Notes: generated by a model from the sequence alone, not told the origin. A stretch of DNA of 50,528 nucleotides from Methanogenium sp. MK-MG (GCF_009914725.1 NZ_JAAAWJ010000008.1:1-50528); one strand, 5' to 3'. Positions 33,601 to 42,478 are shown, numbered from the stretch's first letter. Translations and numbers: made by a program.

Positions 33601-34182
33601 TCAGTCTCTAAGACTGCAGAGGTCATGGGTTATGCGGAAGACCACCAGACGCTCCCCTTCTGTTGTCTCCTCACCGACAATACATGACAGAAATCCCTGC
33701 TCTGCAAAGAGTTCACGTGTCTCCTGAATGCCAGTCAGGGATGAAACCAAAAGAAGCACGCGTCCATATGGTTGAAGGATACGCTGCAGTCCGGATGCAA
33801 ACCGACGGATGACTGCCCTGCCGTCCGGGCCTCCGTCAAGTGCATACTCCAGCCAGTCGTCTATCCGTTCGTTCTCTGCTGTCGGAAGATAGGGCGGGTT
33901 GAATACTATCAGGTCAAACGGTCCATTCAGTCCGGCATAGAGGTCAGTACGGACGGCTTCCACACCCATCTCATGGGCCATCCTGCACGCGTGGGGGTTT
34001 ACATCGGTTGCAACACATCTGGCACGCTCGCTGCATGCCTGTGCGATGACACCGCTTCCGGTTCCCACTTCCAGAACAGTGTCGCCGTTTCGGATTTCAT
34101 TTTTGACCGATGAAAGGAGCAGATAGGTATCAGTCTCCGGCTGATATACCTGTTCGTGATATTCAGGTGCTTTTGAGTTCAT
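33601..34182 (-). CDS. HemK/Mtq2-type protein methyltransferase
   Basis: About 193 residues from MNSKAPEYHEQVYQPETDT. It has SAM motif I VLEVGTGSGVIAQ, VATDVNPHA, and the catalytic VFNPPYLPT typical of N5-glutamine and amino methyltransferases. The YQPETDTYLLL start and short length match the archaeal/eukaryotic Mtq2 (HemK2) group, which methylates the GGQ glutamine of release factor aRF1. Substrate is inferred from family, not seen. The frame continues upstream to 34311, but that part is unlike the family. Convergent with mutL at 55 bases. Confidence 0.8.
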   Translation of the reverse strand: MNSKAPEYHEQVYQPETDTYLLLSSVKNEIRNGDTVLEVGTGSGVIAQACSERARCVATDVNPHACRMAHEMGVEAVRTDLYAGLNGPFDLIVFNPPYLPTAENERIDDWLEYALDGGPDGRAVIRRFASGLQRILQPYGRVLLLVSSLTGIQETRELFAEQGFLSCIVGEETTEGERLVVFRITHDLCSLRD

Positions 34183-34329
34183 TCCTGCGTTCTCTTCATA
34201 TACATTGTATGTTACCCGATAAGGGTTCTTTCCCCGGATGTTCTGTTGACCGTTAACCATGAGGAGGTGCTCCATTCCATTATTGTATGGAGTAACACAT
34301 TGGGTAGGCATACGGACAGGATTTTAGTG

Positions 34330-34780
34330 CCAGTTTCCTGTCTGGTGAAACGGGAGTGCCTGCCTCATCCCTGTCGTCACCCTTTGGTTGCCCTCTTTGA
34401 TCCTGTACGGGGGAATTGGGGGGTAAAATGGGCATATTTTCTGCTCATTTTTACTGCCGGAAAATGACGGTTGTAATGCCTTTTATTTGCTAAACTGGCT
34501 GTTGATTGCGGACTACTGAGGGGTCGCTATTGGCGCAAATTTTGAGAGGATCTTACCGGTTGTCTTCGGTTGAGATCGGCCCGCTCCGGGCTTCTGTGTG
34601 GACGTTTTTTTCCCGGACGCAGGGCCATTGGGGGGTTATTTATGCGTTGCTTAACCCGATGAAGGGATTTTTGCCCCAAATGAAGAGTGTTGCAATCCGC
34701 GGCCTGCAGGGGTGAACAAACGGCATGTCCGGGTGGCCCACATATCACCCCGAAAAATAATCTCTATTGGTAGAGAAGGT
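34330..34780 (+). repeat. Copy B of the ~440-bp dispersed non-coding repeat
   Basis: It is the partner of 6295-6740, in the same orientation, and starts where the flanking sequences of the two loci cease to differ (AAACGGG.GTGCCTGCCTC versus AAACGGGGGCTACTGCCTC). Identical blocks include 34574-34604 (31 bases). The hairpin GGGTTA/TAACCC (34633-34638 and 34652-34657) extends the GGTTA/TAACC pair of copy A by one pair. The copy fills most of the gap between the HemK-type gene and ksgA. No protein frame is conserved between copies. Confidence 0.8.
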
Positions 34781-34880
34781 AACGCCAGTTGTAGATCATA
34801 TTGTTCTCTGTTCCGGGCTCAGTTCTCTCAGAGTATTTCTACAAGGTAGAAATGGGTGCTTGTAGCACGCCAAAAAGTGA

Positions 34881-35663
34881 TTATTCTGGTTTTCCCGAAT
34901 ATCCCGCATTTGCAATTTTTGCAAAGTCACTCAGCAGGAGTTCTTCTGGTCTTTTTTTGAGAATCTCTTCCGGAATGTTCTCTTCGATTGCTGCCACACA
35001 TTCTTTTCCGATAATGCCCGCTGATATCCGCAGGGCTTTACGTATTGTCTTTCTGCGGTAAGAAAAGAGTTCACGTACAACAAGGGCGTAAAACTGATGG
35101 TCATTAATTGGGTGCGGTGGTTCTCTCGGGATGATGCGCATGACCCAGGACTGCACAGCAGGCGGAGGAGAAAATGCCCGTGCTGAAAGCTGCATTATTG
35201 GTTTTGCCTTTGCATAGGTCTGCACCATAATAGACAGTCTGCCAACGCCGGGAGTCCCCGGTGGGGCAATCATCCGCTGTCCGAATTCCTTCTGATACAT
35301 CAGTATGGCCTCCTCAAATCCTGCCTCAAGAAGCCTGAATGTAATCTTTGAAGATGCAGAATACGGAAGGTTTGAAACCGATATGTCAAATGGCGGATAA
35401 ACACATTTCACTGCATTTCCGTGAATAAGTGTAAGGTCGCCAGCACGTATTTCACGGTGAAAACGGTTGTTCAGGTATTCAATTAAATCCGGGTCAAGTT
35501 CAATTGCAGTAACGATGGCACCATGATCCAGAAGTGCACGGGTAAGTGGCCCTTCTCCCGGACCAATTTCCAGCACATGCTTCCCTGAAACGTCAGCTGC
35601 GGAGGCGATCCGCTCAATTGCCTTTTTGTCAGTTAAAAAATGTTGATCGTGAGGTGCTTTCAT
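34881..35663 (-). CDS. ksgA: 16S rRNA dimethyladenosine transferase
   Basis: 260 residues. KsgA/Dim1 dimethylates the two adjacent adenosines in the 3'-terminal hairpin of 16S rRNA. Motifs: QHFLTDKKAIERI at the N-terminus, motif I VLEIGPGEGPLTRAL, IELDPDL, and the catalytic SNLPYSASSKI. AFSPPPAVQSWVMRI and FSYRRKTIRKAL are typical of the C-terminal domain. Its start overlaps the stop of the DUF655 gene, in the order DUF655-ksgA known from many euryarchaea. Confidence 0.95.
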   Translation of the reverse strand: MKAPHDQHFLTDKKAIERIASAADVSGKHVLEIGPGEGPLTRALLDHGAIVTAIELDPDLIEYLNNRFHREIRAGDLTLIHGNAVKCVYPPFDISVSNLPYSASSKITFRLLEAGFEEAILMYQKEFGQRMIAPPGTPGVGRLSIMVQTYAKAKPIMQLSARAFSPPPAVQSWVMRIIPREPPHPINDHQFYALVVRELFSYRRKTIRKALRISAGIIGKECVAAIEENIPEEILKKRPEELLLSDFAKIANAGYSGKPE

Positions 35664-36223
35664 TGTGATGTGAAGATCCGGTATTTAATATCCGGATCCT
35701 GAATCTCTTCCAGCACTCTCTTTACGATCATCTGTTCTGGGTGGGGGATAGTCTTGATACGTCCACTGATGTCAGAAAAACTTGTAAACGGGCGTTTTTG
35801 TCGTTCTGTAAGAATCTCCTGCATCAGTTTTTTTCCAATGCCAGGTAGCAGGTGAAGCATGTGGAGTTTGATTGAAATAGGGACAGCATTATTGTAGAAA
35901 GCAACATACCGTTCCTCATCATCTTTGACTATGCCCTCGATTGCAAACGGTAGTTCAACCTTTGCAGTCTGGGTAAGATCTGAATACCCGATACGACGCT
36001 TCACCCGTTCGATTTTGTTACGTTCCTTATCGCCGATGTAGACTTTATCATTAATTGAAATGGTATCGACTTTCGGAATAAGTTCAAGAAGCTTGAACTG
36101 GTCTTTCCCAACAGCCTGAACAATTGGTTCATGCTTATATTGTTGCCTCCCACCTGCCTCACTCCTGCCATGGAGAAGATACTCAATAACAACTGCATAG
36201 ATTTCTTTCTTGTCAGAACGCAT
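35660..36223 (-). CDS. DUF655-family putative RNA/DNA-binding protein
   Basis: About 187 residues from MRSDKKEIYAVVIEYLLHG. After an OB-like N-terminal half (KVYIGDKERNKIERVKRRIGY) comes a helix-hairpin-helix segment (LHLLPGIGKKLMQEILTERQ) typical of nucleic-acid binding. DUF655 proteins are conserved in archaea in the cluster L21e-rpoF-DUF655-ksgA, and a role in rRNA or transcription is presumed. GAGGGAGA precedes the ATG at 36223, which is preferred over the one 12 codons earlier that would overlap rpoF. Confidence 0.88.
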   Translation of the reverse strand: MRSDKKEIYAVVIEYLLHGRSEAGGRQQYKHEPIVQAVGKDQFKLLELIPKVDTISINDKVYIGDKERNKIERVKRRIGYSDLTQTAKVELPFAIEGIVKDDEERYVAFYNNAVPISIKLHMLHLLPGIGKKLMQEILTERQKRPFTSFSDISGRIKTIPHPEQMIVKRVLEEIQDPDIKYRIFTSQ

Positions 36224-36233
36224 GGGGTCTCCC

Positions 36234-36584
36234 TCAGTAATGGGTGATAACCAGTTCAATTATCTCATCAAGTTCTTCACCGGAAAGAGTAAACCGTTCT
36301 TTTGCATAGATGGCCCGGAGTTCATCTCTGGTCCGTGGCATAAGATTTGCAATGCGGTATGCAATGTCTGGTTTAATCTTTTCGAGTGTCAACAGTTTCT
36401 CCACAAGTGAACGTGCGTTTACTGCACTTGTTTTCGTTAACTGGTTGGCATGCTCGATACTCCTGCGGAGTTCGTACGGAAGTTCACTGCCGGATTCAAG
36501 TCTGGATGCCTCTACAGCGAGAAGTGTTTCCCTGACTTCTGATAATGTAATTCTCTCTTCATCGACAATTCCTTTAACATTCAT
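36234..36584 (-). CDS. rpoF: DNA-directed RNA polymerase subunit F (Rpo4)
   Basis: 116 residues. Rpo4 forms the stalk of archaeal RNA polymerase with Rpo7 (RpoE). The family segments are LSEVRETLLAVEASR, ELPYELRRSIEHANQLTK and KPDIAYRIANLMPRTRDELRAIYAKER, with the HRDC-like helical fold. It lies 22 bases after the L21e gene and 10 before the DUF655 start, as in other euryarchaea. Confidence 0.93.
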   Translation of the reverse strand: MNVKGIVDEERITLSEVRETLLAVEASRLESGSELPYELRRSIEHANQLTKTSAVNARSLVEKLLTLEKIKPDIAYRIANLMPRTRDELRAIYAKERFTLSGEELDEIIELVITHY

Positions 36585-36606
36585 GCCAATCCCGTCCTTG
36601 TGAAAA

Positions 36607-36900
36607 TTATTGTTTTTGTGGTTTTAGATGTTGTGGTTTTGAGATGACAGTCTTTGTTTTGTTACCGTCTTTTATCTCAAGAACCCATGCACGTCCACGT
36701 TTCCCGATAACAGTTCCTGTCTTTCCATGGAAACGTCTGTGAGGCATGCCTTTCTGAATACTGGAATCAATTACGATATGAACTTTACTTCCCTCATCAA
36801 ATGACTGGATGATGGTGGTTACTGGTGCCATACCGCGTCGCCTCAGCGCTTTCTTGAATTTACCGCGAGTCTTTTTTCGTGGACCGTTGTGATGTGCCAT
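36607..36900 (-). CDS. rpl21e: 50S ribosomal protein L21e
   Basis: 97 residues, basic, starting MAHHNGPRKKTRGKFKK with SFDEGSKVHIVIDSSIQKGMPHRRF (here read as SFDEGSKVHIVID and GMPHRRFHGKTGTV) and RGRAWVLEI. These are the hallmark segments of L21e, a large-subunit protein of archaea and eukaryotes. The ATG at 36900 matches the family start. It is four bases downstream of pus10. Confidence 0.95.
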   Translation of the reverse strand: MAHHNGPRKKTRGKFKKALRRRGMAPVTTIIQSFDEGSKVHIVIDSSIQKGMPHRRFHGKTGTVIGKRGRAWVLEIKDGNKTKTVISKPQHLKPQKQ

Positions 36901-36904
36901 TTCT

Positions 36905-38161
36905 CTAATCCTCCTTGAATTTGTTTTCCTTTTCGGGAACAACACCTTCGACCATAATAACGTCGAGGGCTGTTACCTTTGCGGGTGCCCCAATGCATTC
37001 AGTGAGGCTCGGAATTGTTCTCCCTTCATCGCCTGAGATGAGCTCTTTGATATAAAGGCCTGCGTCTCCGAGAACTTCAATTCTGTATTGGCCGTCCTCT
37101 ACGCCTCTCAGGCAGATATCAATGACGTCCCGCTTTCTCTCCTTGTCAGCCCTTCGGTGAGCTACCCTCTGAGGAGTGCGCTGCGATATTGACGCCCCAT
37201 TTAGGGCAGACAGAGATAATCTGACGTCATCATCAGAGAAATCGCCGTCTACTTCTACCAGAATGCTGTATTTCTTATGCGCTTTTCCCGATTTAATCCT
37301 TTCCACCTCGCGGCGGTCACTGATATGATCAAGCACAACAGTCACCCGGCCGTCTGCAGTGGAATTTATAGTTTCTTCGAGTACAGAAAGGGGAATGCTG
37401 CGTATATTCGGATGAACTATTTCCATGATAAACGGCCTTCCGGTACCGATCATACGGGCATCAATATCCTCTCTGCCTGCACCATGGAGAATCACATCTT
37501 CAGCGCTGCAGCATTCAGTGACCGGCCGGCCAATGAGTTCTTCAACAGAATCCGGATACATCTTCCCGGTGAAGTTGCAGCGTTCACAGCCAGCTCCGTG
37601 GCATTCGCGGCAGTGCCATCTGGTCTGTGGAATACCCCGTTCGTATTTCCGGTATCTTCCATAGATGTAGATGGGGTTGATCTCTATTTCCACAGTGTTG
37701 TCAGCAGGATTGCAGACTGCAACCAGATCCGGGCGCTTGAAATCAACTTCTGAACCGCTTCTGGCAGAGAAAGCCTTACCCACTTCACGATTGAACTGTG
37801 CCTTCAGTGTTTCCGGAGATGTCAGACCGAGGTCGCTCCAGACCATCTCTTCGCTCTCTGCCATAATGGGGGGTACCCGGCAGCCGACTAACAGTGTTGA
37901 AAATTCAATGCCCCGTACACTCTCTTCGATTCGTCCTGCCCACACATCTGTTTCATCAAACATGTTTCCGCAGATCCAGCAGGGTTTTGTCTCTTCTGTG
38001 TAGGGATGATTGTCTTCAAGTGCAAGTGCCGTACGTAATGCCCGGCCCCGTTCTTCATTGGCAAGTCCGAATGAACGTTTACCAAAGAATCTTCCGAGGC
38101 AGTGATTGCATATAATTCCATATGCAAGTATTTCCCGTGTTTCTTTGATTACTCCGATGAT
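36905..38161 (-). CDS. pus10: tRNA pseudouridine synthase Pus10 with a non-canonical start codon
   Basis: About 418 residues. Pus10 makes pseudouridine 54 (and often 55) in the T-loop of tRNA. The N-terminal zinc-binding part reads IICNHCLGRFFGKRSFGL and CWICGNMF. The catalytic aspartate lies in AGREDIDARMIGTGRPF. The region before the first ATG (37963, MFDETDVW) is clearly coding and conserved, so translation must start further upstream. The frame opens at 38179 and contains no ATG, GTG or TTG before the conserved part. ATC codons at 38161 and 38158 follow AGGAGGG (38172-38166). I place the start there. It overlaps trmY. Confidence 0.85.
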   Translation of the reverse strand: MIGVIKETREILAYGIICNHCLGRFFGKRSFGLANEERGRALRTALALEDNHPYTEETKPCWICGNMFDETDVWAGRIEESVRGIEFSTLLVGCRVPPIMAESEEMVWSDLGLTSPETLKAQFNREVGKAFSARSGSEVDFKRPDLVAVCNPADNTVEIEINPIYIYGRYRKYERGIPQTRWHCRECHGAGCERCNFTGKMYPDSVEELIGRPVTECCSAEDVILHGAGREDIDARMIGTGRPFIMEIVHPNIRSIPLSVLEETINSTADGRVTVVLDHISDRREVERIKSGKAHKKYSILVEVDGDFSDDDVRLSLSALNGASISQRTPQRVAHRRADKERKRDVIDICLRGVEDGQYRIEVLGDAGLYIKELISGDEGRTIPSLTECIGAPAKVTALDVIMVEGVVPEKENKFKED

Positions 38162-38727
38162 TTTTCCCTCCTGTCCATTTCATTGAGAACCACAGTGATG
38201 GTATGGTCGGCGTGAAGAACCGCCGGGCCGACCGAGACACGTGGCAGATGATGTGTAATTGCACTCTCGCTCCCGGAGAAATTCTGATGGTCTGAGAGGA
38301 GGTAGGCTGACGGAAGCTCCTGCATATCCCGGATATCTGTGCCACCTTCATCAAGAAGAACCGGGCTGCATTCTGTGAGGAGCTCTTCAAGACCTCCCCT
38401 GCGAACATACACTCCGGGTGTTGATTCACGGAATTCTTCGTCACATGGTAATGCAAGGGCCTTTTTGATGAGTGATCCTGCACTACGTTCGTCCGGGCTG
38501 AGATACCGGAGAGAATCTCCCCTGAATAGAATGGTCTTTTGGGGATCCGGTTCACCCAATAACACCAGATAGCATTCCGTATCGCGCCTGAGGTCATGCG
38601 AGAGGAAAAACGATGAATTTACACACCTGCACAGGACATCGATTCTTCCTGCCCCACCCGGCATATCGTTGAGGGAAAAGTCTCCGTCTGTCCGGGCGAG
38701 GTGCCCGATGACGATAAACTGTTTCAT
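38149..38727 (-). CDS. trmY: tRNA (pseudouridine54-N1)-methyltransferase TrmY
   Basis: 192 residues of the SPOUT class. The N-terminus MKQFIVIGHLARTDGDFSLND and PGGAGRIDVLCRC are typical of the family once called DUF358. TrmY methylates N1 of pseudouridine 54, giving m1-psi54, which replaces the ribothymidine of bacterial tRNAs. The uridine-to-pseudouridine step is done by Pus10, encoded immediately downstream with overlapping ends, so the operon carries consecutive steps of one modification. The last ~20 bases contain the ribosome binding site of pus10. Confidence 0.92.
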   Translation of the reverse strand: MKQFIVIGHLARTDGDFSLNDMPGGAGRIDVLCRCVNSSFFLSHDLRRDTECYLVLLGEPDPQKTILFRGDSLRYLSPDERSAGSLIKKALALPCDEEFRESTPGVYVRRGGLEELLTECSPVLLDEGGTDIRDMQELPSAYLLSDHQNFSGSESAITHHLPRVSVGPAVLHADHTITVVLNEMDRREKSSE

Positions 38728-38732
38728 AACTG

Positions 38733-40052
38733 TTACATCCCGCCGAATTTCTTCATCATGCGCTGCATGTTGAACTTACCCTGCCCGCCGCGCATCGTTT
38801 TCAGGGTACGCTGCATTGTTTTGTAATATTTGATTAACTCGCGCACTTCCTCAGGGGAGGTGCCGGACCCGGTTGATATCCGCTGAATTCGTGAACCGCT
38901 GATCACGCCAGGATTGTCAAGTTCTCCATCTGTCATCGAGTCCATGATATACTTAAAGCGGTCCATCTTCACCGACGTTACATCAAAGGCATCCTGGGGG
39001 AGGTCGACATTTCCCAGTGGAAGCATATTCATTACCTGCTTCAGTGGCCCCATCTTTTTCAGGGCTTCCAGCTGCTTGTACATGTCACGAAGGGTAAATT
39101 TCCCTTTGAGCATTGCATTGACATCCACATCTTCAGGAGATATCACGTCTTCGGCACGCTCAATGAGTGCCCTGAGATCTCCCATTCCAAGCAGGCGGGA
39201 TATGAAGCCGTCGGGGTCAAAGCGTTCAAGATCCTCTATCGTCTCACCGCTTCCGACAAACACAATGCCTGATTTGGTCTCTGCCACAGCGGAAAGGGCA
39301 CCACCTCCCTTTGCGGTACCATCCATTTTGGTAATGATAACGCCGTCAATGTCTATTGCTTCATGGAACCTGCGCGCCTGTTCCCGTGCCTGCTGGCCGA
39401 GCGCAGCATCAATTACAAGCCAGCGGTGTGTGGCATGGGACAGCTCGTTAAGTGCAATGATCTCCTCGATGAGTTCATTCTCAAGTGCATGTCTGCCCTG
39501 GGTATCGATGATAAGCACTTCTGTGCCGGTCAGCTCTTTCATTCCGCGGGTGACGATGCCAATGGCATCCGTTTCACCACGTTCTCCATAGCAGGGCACA
39601 TTGACCTTCTGGCAGAGTGTACTGAGTTGATCATATGCACCGGGCCGGAATACGTCGGCACAGATGACCCCCACACGGAGCCCTTTTCTCTGGAAGAAAC
39701 GTGCAAGTTTGCCGGTTGTCGTTGTTTTTCCGCTTCCCTGAAGGCCGGCCATCAGAATGGTCTGGGATTCAAGTTTGACATCAACCTCTTCTCCCATCAG
39801 GTTGACAAGCTCTTCATATACAATTCTCAGTACATGTTCGCGTGCTCCCATTCCCTTTGGTGGCTCTTCTTCAAGAGAACGTTTTTTGATGGTCGTTGTG
39901 AGCTCCATAACGAGCTTCACATTTATGTCTGACTGAATGAGCACCCGTTGCAGATCACGGACCAGTTCATCGACTGCTGCTTTGTCGATGACAGATTTCC
40001 CTGCAAGTTTCTTTACAGCATCCTTAAGACCGCTACCAAATCTGTCCAGCAT
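38733..40052 (-). CDS. srp54: Signal recognition particle 54-kDa protein
   Basis: 439 residues. The N domain (residues 1-~90) is followed by the GTPase: G1 GLQGSGKTTTTGKLA near residue 103, DVFRPGAYDQL, G3 IIDTQGRHALENEL, and TKMDGTAKGGGALS. The methionine-rich M domain (from ~300, e.g. MNMLPLGN, SRIQRISTGSGTSPEEVRE) binds 7S RNA and signal sequences. The usual DTAGR of G3 reads DTQGR here. The receptor FtsY is encoded directly upstream, with two bases between. Confidence 0.96.
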   Translation of the reverse strand: MLDRFGSGLKDAVKKLAGKSVIDKAAVDELVRDLQRVLIQSDINVKLVMELTTTIKKRSLEEEPPKGMGAREHVLRIVYEELVNLMGEEVDVKLESQTILMAGLQGSGKTTTTGKLARFFQRKGLRVGVICADVFRPGAYDQLSTLCQKVNVPCYGERGETDAIGIVTRGMKELTGTEVLIIDTQGRHALENELIEEIIALNELSHATHRWLVIDAALGQQAREQARRFHEAIDIDGVIITKMDGTAKGGGALSAVAETKSGIVFVGSGETIEDLERFDPDGFISRLLGMGDLRALIERAEDVISPEDVDVNAMLKGKFTLRDMYKQLEALKKMGPLKQVMNMLPLGNVDLPQDAFDVTSVKMDRFKYIMDSMTDGELDNPGVISGSRIQRISTGSGTSPEEVRELIKYYKTMQRTLKTMRGGQGKFNMQRMMKKFGGM

Positions 40053-40054
40053 TG

Positions 40055-41164
40055 TTATTCATCTCCGAGAAGGTCGCTGACCACGGCTCTAGGTTCGAAT
40101 GGAATGATGTCGGTATATTCCTGCCCCGTTCCAAGGAACATGATCGGTCGGCCGATGGTGTGCGCAATTGAGATCGCTGCACCACCCTTGGTGTCCATGT
40201 CAGCTTTTGTAAGTACAACAACATCTGTTCCTACAGCATTGTTAAACTCTTCTGCCCTGATGACAGCGTCATTACCGGCAACGGCTTCGTCGACATATGC
40301 CACAATGTCAGGGCTAAAGACACGGCGAATCTTAGCCAGCTGATTCATCAGGTTTGCCCGGTTATGGAATCGTCCTGCAGTGTCTGCGAGCACTACATCG
40401 ATGCCATGTGCCTTTGCATATTCAACAGCATCATAAAGGACTGCAGACGGGTCTGCACCTTCCTGGTGTCGGATGACTTTGACACCGACACGGTCTGCAT
40501 GGGTCTGCATCTGTTCGTTTGCACCGGCTCTGAATGTATCGCCTGAACCAATTACGACTGAATAACCCTCTGCTTTCAGATAGGCTGCCACCTTCGCAAT
40601 TGTTGTCGTTTTTCCTGCACCGTTGACACCGGTAAAGAGAACTTTCACCGGATGGTCATGGGTATTGATGTACGTGGTGAGTGAGAACCCTTCGCCAAGG
40701 ACATTCAGAAGGGCACCTCTGAGGGCATCCATTACCATGGTGTCAATGGATGAACCTATTTTTTTTGTGCTTCCGGTCAGTTCATTGCGCATCTGTTCTG
40801 ATATTGCATCCACTGTCTGAAGTGCAACATCATTTTCGAGCAGAACTAATTCAAGTTCCTGAAGTGGTCCTTCAATCTTTTTCTCAGATATGTGGACTTC
40901 CCGATCTTTGACCAGAGAACGAATTTTTGCAGAAAAGGCTATTTTTTCCTTCTTTGGTTCTGAAGGGGGTTCGGTTTCAGTTTCATCCGGAAACTCAGCT
41001 GTACGCAATGATTGGTTGTCTGTTGAGATCTCTTCAGAGGCGGTTTCCGGGGCAGGAGATGGAATCTCTCTGTCCCCTGAGACTTCTTCAACAAAAGAGT
41101 CCTCGAATTCACGGGAAAATCTACTGCGTACCCCTCTCAGTTTTGATTTCAGAGAATCAAACAT
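40055..41164 (-). CDS. ftsY: Signal recognition particle receptor FtsY
   Basis: 369 residues. An acidic N-terminal extension (~20-80, many E, T, P, S) precedes the NG domain. Motifs: TGVNGAGKTTTIAKVAAYLK, DTFRAGANEQMQ, LADTAGRFHNRANLM, TKADMDTKGGAA and FLGTGQEYTDIIPFE at the C-terminus. It docks the ribosome-SRP complex at the membrane. It lies between the prefoldin alpha gene and srp54, a conserved archaeal order. Confidence 0.96.
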   Translation of the reverse strand: MFDSLKSKLRGVRSRFSREFEDSFVEEVSGDREIPSPAPETASEEISTDNQSLRTAEFPDETETEPPSEPKKEKIAFSAKIRSLVKDREVHISEKKIEGPLQELELVLLENDVALQTVDAISEQMRNELTGSTKKIGSSIDTMVMDALRGALLNVLGEGFSLTTYINTHDHPVKVLFTGVNGAGKTTTIAKVAAYLKAEGYSVVIGSGDTFRAGANEQMQTHADRVGVKVIRHQEGADPSAVLYDAVEYAKAHGIDVVLADTAGRFHNRANLMNQLAKIRRVFSPDIVAYVDEAVAGNDAVIRAEEFNNAVGTDVVVLTKADMDTKGGAAISIAHTIGRPIMFLGTGQEYTDIIPFEPRAVVSDLLGDE

Positions 41165-41170
41165 GCCATA

Positions 41171-41617
41171 TCAGCCCTGAATCCCCGGATCCATCCGGGA
41201 CTGGGCCTGCGAATATGCCGATTCCATTCTTTTGGCAACATCGCGACCCTGCTTCTGGACCTGCTCGATGGACTCAGCAATTTTTTTGGCAAGCGCTTCC
41301 ATTTCAGTCATGCGCTCTTCAAGATAATCCACTGTTTCGGTGTTTGTCCGTTCAACAACCACATCGGCACCGATGTTTAAGAGCACAGTATCCGTATCAG
41401 GCACGTGTACTCTCAGGCTTGCGCCGCCACCGATCTGGAGAAGTACTGTCGGTCCTTCCTGATCAGCCAGATTGTTCAGGGTTTCAACTGCAGTAGCAGT
41501 CTCCATCCTTCGGTTCTCCAGCATTTCAAGCTGCCGGGAGTATGCTTCAACCTGCTGTGTGAACTGTTCAAGATACTGTTCCAGCATCTGAAGTTCGCGG
41601 GCGTCAACATTCTCCAT
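41171..41617 (-). CDS. pfdA: Prefoldin alpha subunit
   Basis: About 148 residues. Two long coiled-coil helices (residues ~5-45 and ~95-140) flank a beta-hairpin region (GPTVLLQIGGGASLRVHV), the prefoldin alpha pattern. The hexameric chaperone delivers unfolded proteins to the thermosome. The ATG at 41617 (MENVDARELQ) is favoured because GGTGA lies five bases upstream; an ATG at 41629 overlaps the L18a stop region. Confidence 0.92.
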   Translation of the reverse strand: MENVDARELQMLEQYLEQFTQQVEAYSRQLEMLENRRMETATAVETLNNLADQEGPTVLLQIGGGASLRVHVPDTDTVLLNIGADVVVERTNTETVDYLEERMTEMEALAKKIAESIEQVQKQGRDVAKRMESAYSQAQSRMDPGIQG

Positions 41618-41618
41618 A

Positions 41619-41810
41619 TTATTCACCATTCATCGGGGTAATTGCGTTAATTTTAATATAGCATCTCATCAGGTGGTGTTTACTGCCGATGACTGTGAAT
41701 GCCCGCTCTTCAGCGACTTTCTCGTTTGGTGCTACAATTACTTTGTTAAATGGTTTCCATACTTTGCGTTCCCGGTATTTACCGGTGATCTCAAAATTTT
41801 TGTCTGTCAT
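41619..41810 (-). CDS. rpl18a: 50S ribosomal protein L18a (L20a)
   Basis: 63 residues from MTDKNFEITGKYRERKVWKPF, with ERAFTVIGSKHHLMRCYIKI. These are the typical segments of the short archaeal L18Ae/LX protein. The start is ambiguous within the run GTG-ATG-GTG-ATG; the ATG at 41810 matches the family best. It follows the aIF6 gene and overlaps the possible earlier pfdA start. Confidence 0.9.
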   Translation of the reverse strand: MTDKNFEITGKYRERKVWKPFNKVIVAPNEKVAEERAFTVIGSKHHLMRCYIKINAITPMNGE

Positions 41811-41815
41811 CACCA

Positions 41816-42478
41816 TCACTCCACAAATCCAAATACTTCTTCAATTCTGCTAAGCTCGTAGCCGCTTGTTGCACTTCCGGCCACATAGCCGGAATTGTTC
41901 GCAATCAGGCCTGTTCCGATGAGATTGGTTCCCATGTTAATAGTCCCTGTACCAACGGGTAAGTCAGTATACTCTTCAATTGCCTCGATCTCCTGTTGGG
42001 ATGCTCTGGGAGGAAGAAGAATGCCACGGGTGGTTGCAACTGCAGTCATTCCGACTGTAGGTACACCACCTATTGGCATCATGAGAACCGGAACGTTAAG
42101 AAATTCTGCGATCTCCTCCGCAAAGCGTTCTGGCATATCCGGGTGAACTATCGCAAGGTCATCATTTGCGAGAATGATATTTCCGGCAGCGTTCATGCCA
42201 CGTTCAAGTCTCAAAACGTCACGGTATTCCTGAAGTACTGCTATCTCTTCAGGTGTTGCCATGCCGCTTACGATGAATCCGTGGTTGTTCCCTACAAGAA
42301 GTGACCCGATGATCGAACTTCCCTGTATATATGTCTTTACAACCGGCACTGAAAGTTCTTCTCCAACTACCTGGATAAACCGGTCCGGAGCATCAGATGC
42401 AACAAAAGCCACATCGTCAAATGCCCTGCAATATACCCCGATATGTTCGTTGCCTGCGATATCGATCGTTTCAGTCAT
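41816..42478 (-). CDS. eif6: Translation initiation factor aIF6
   Basis: 220 residues from MTETIDIAGNEHIGVYCRAF, with GSSIIGSLLVGNNHGFIVSG, the repeated GN-x-I/L pattern (AAGNIILANDDLAIVHPDM) and GVPTVGMTAVATTRGILLPP. The pentein fold has five similar units. aIF6 binds the large subunit and prevents premature joining with the small one. It is located between L31e and L18a, as in most euryarchaea. The ATG at 42478 matches the family start. Confidence 0.95.
   Translation of the reverse strand: MTETIDIAGNEHIGVYCRAFDDVAFVASDAPDRFIQVVGEELSVPVVKTYIQGSSIIGSLLVGNNHGFIVSGMATPEEIAVLQEYRDVLRLERGMNAAGNIILANDDLAIVHPDMPERFAEEIAEFLNVPVLMMPIGGVPTVGMTAVATTRGILLPPRASQQEIEAIEEYTDLPVGTGTINMGTNLIGTGLIANNSGYVAGSATSGYELSRIEEVFGFVE

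Noticed and set aside
34527-34748. Minus-strand frame inside repeat copy B
   Set aside because: The homologous frame is not kept in copy A (6600-6791); indels between copies break it, so it is not coding.
38914-39591. 225-codon plus-strand frame opposite srp54
   Set aside because: It is serine- and proline-rich without motifs, an antisense shadow of a highly conserved gene.
40085-40100. GGTTCGAAT as a possible tRNA T-loop
   Set aside because: It lies inside the conserved ftsY coding sequence and no acceptor, D or anticodon stems can be formed around it.
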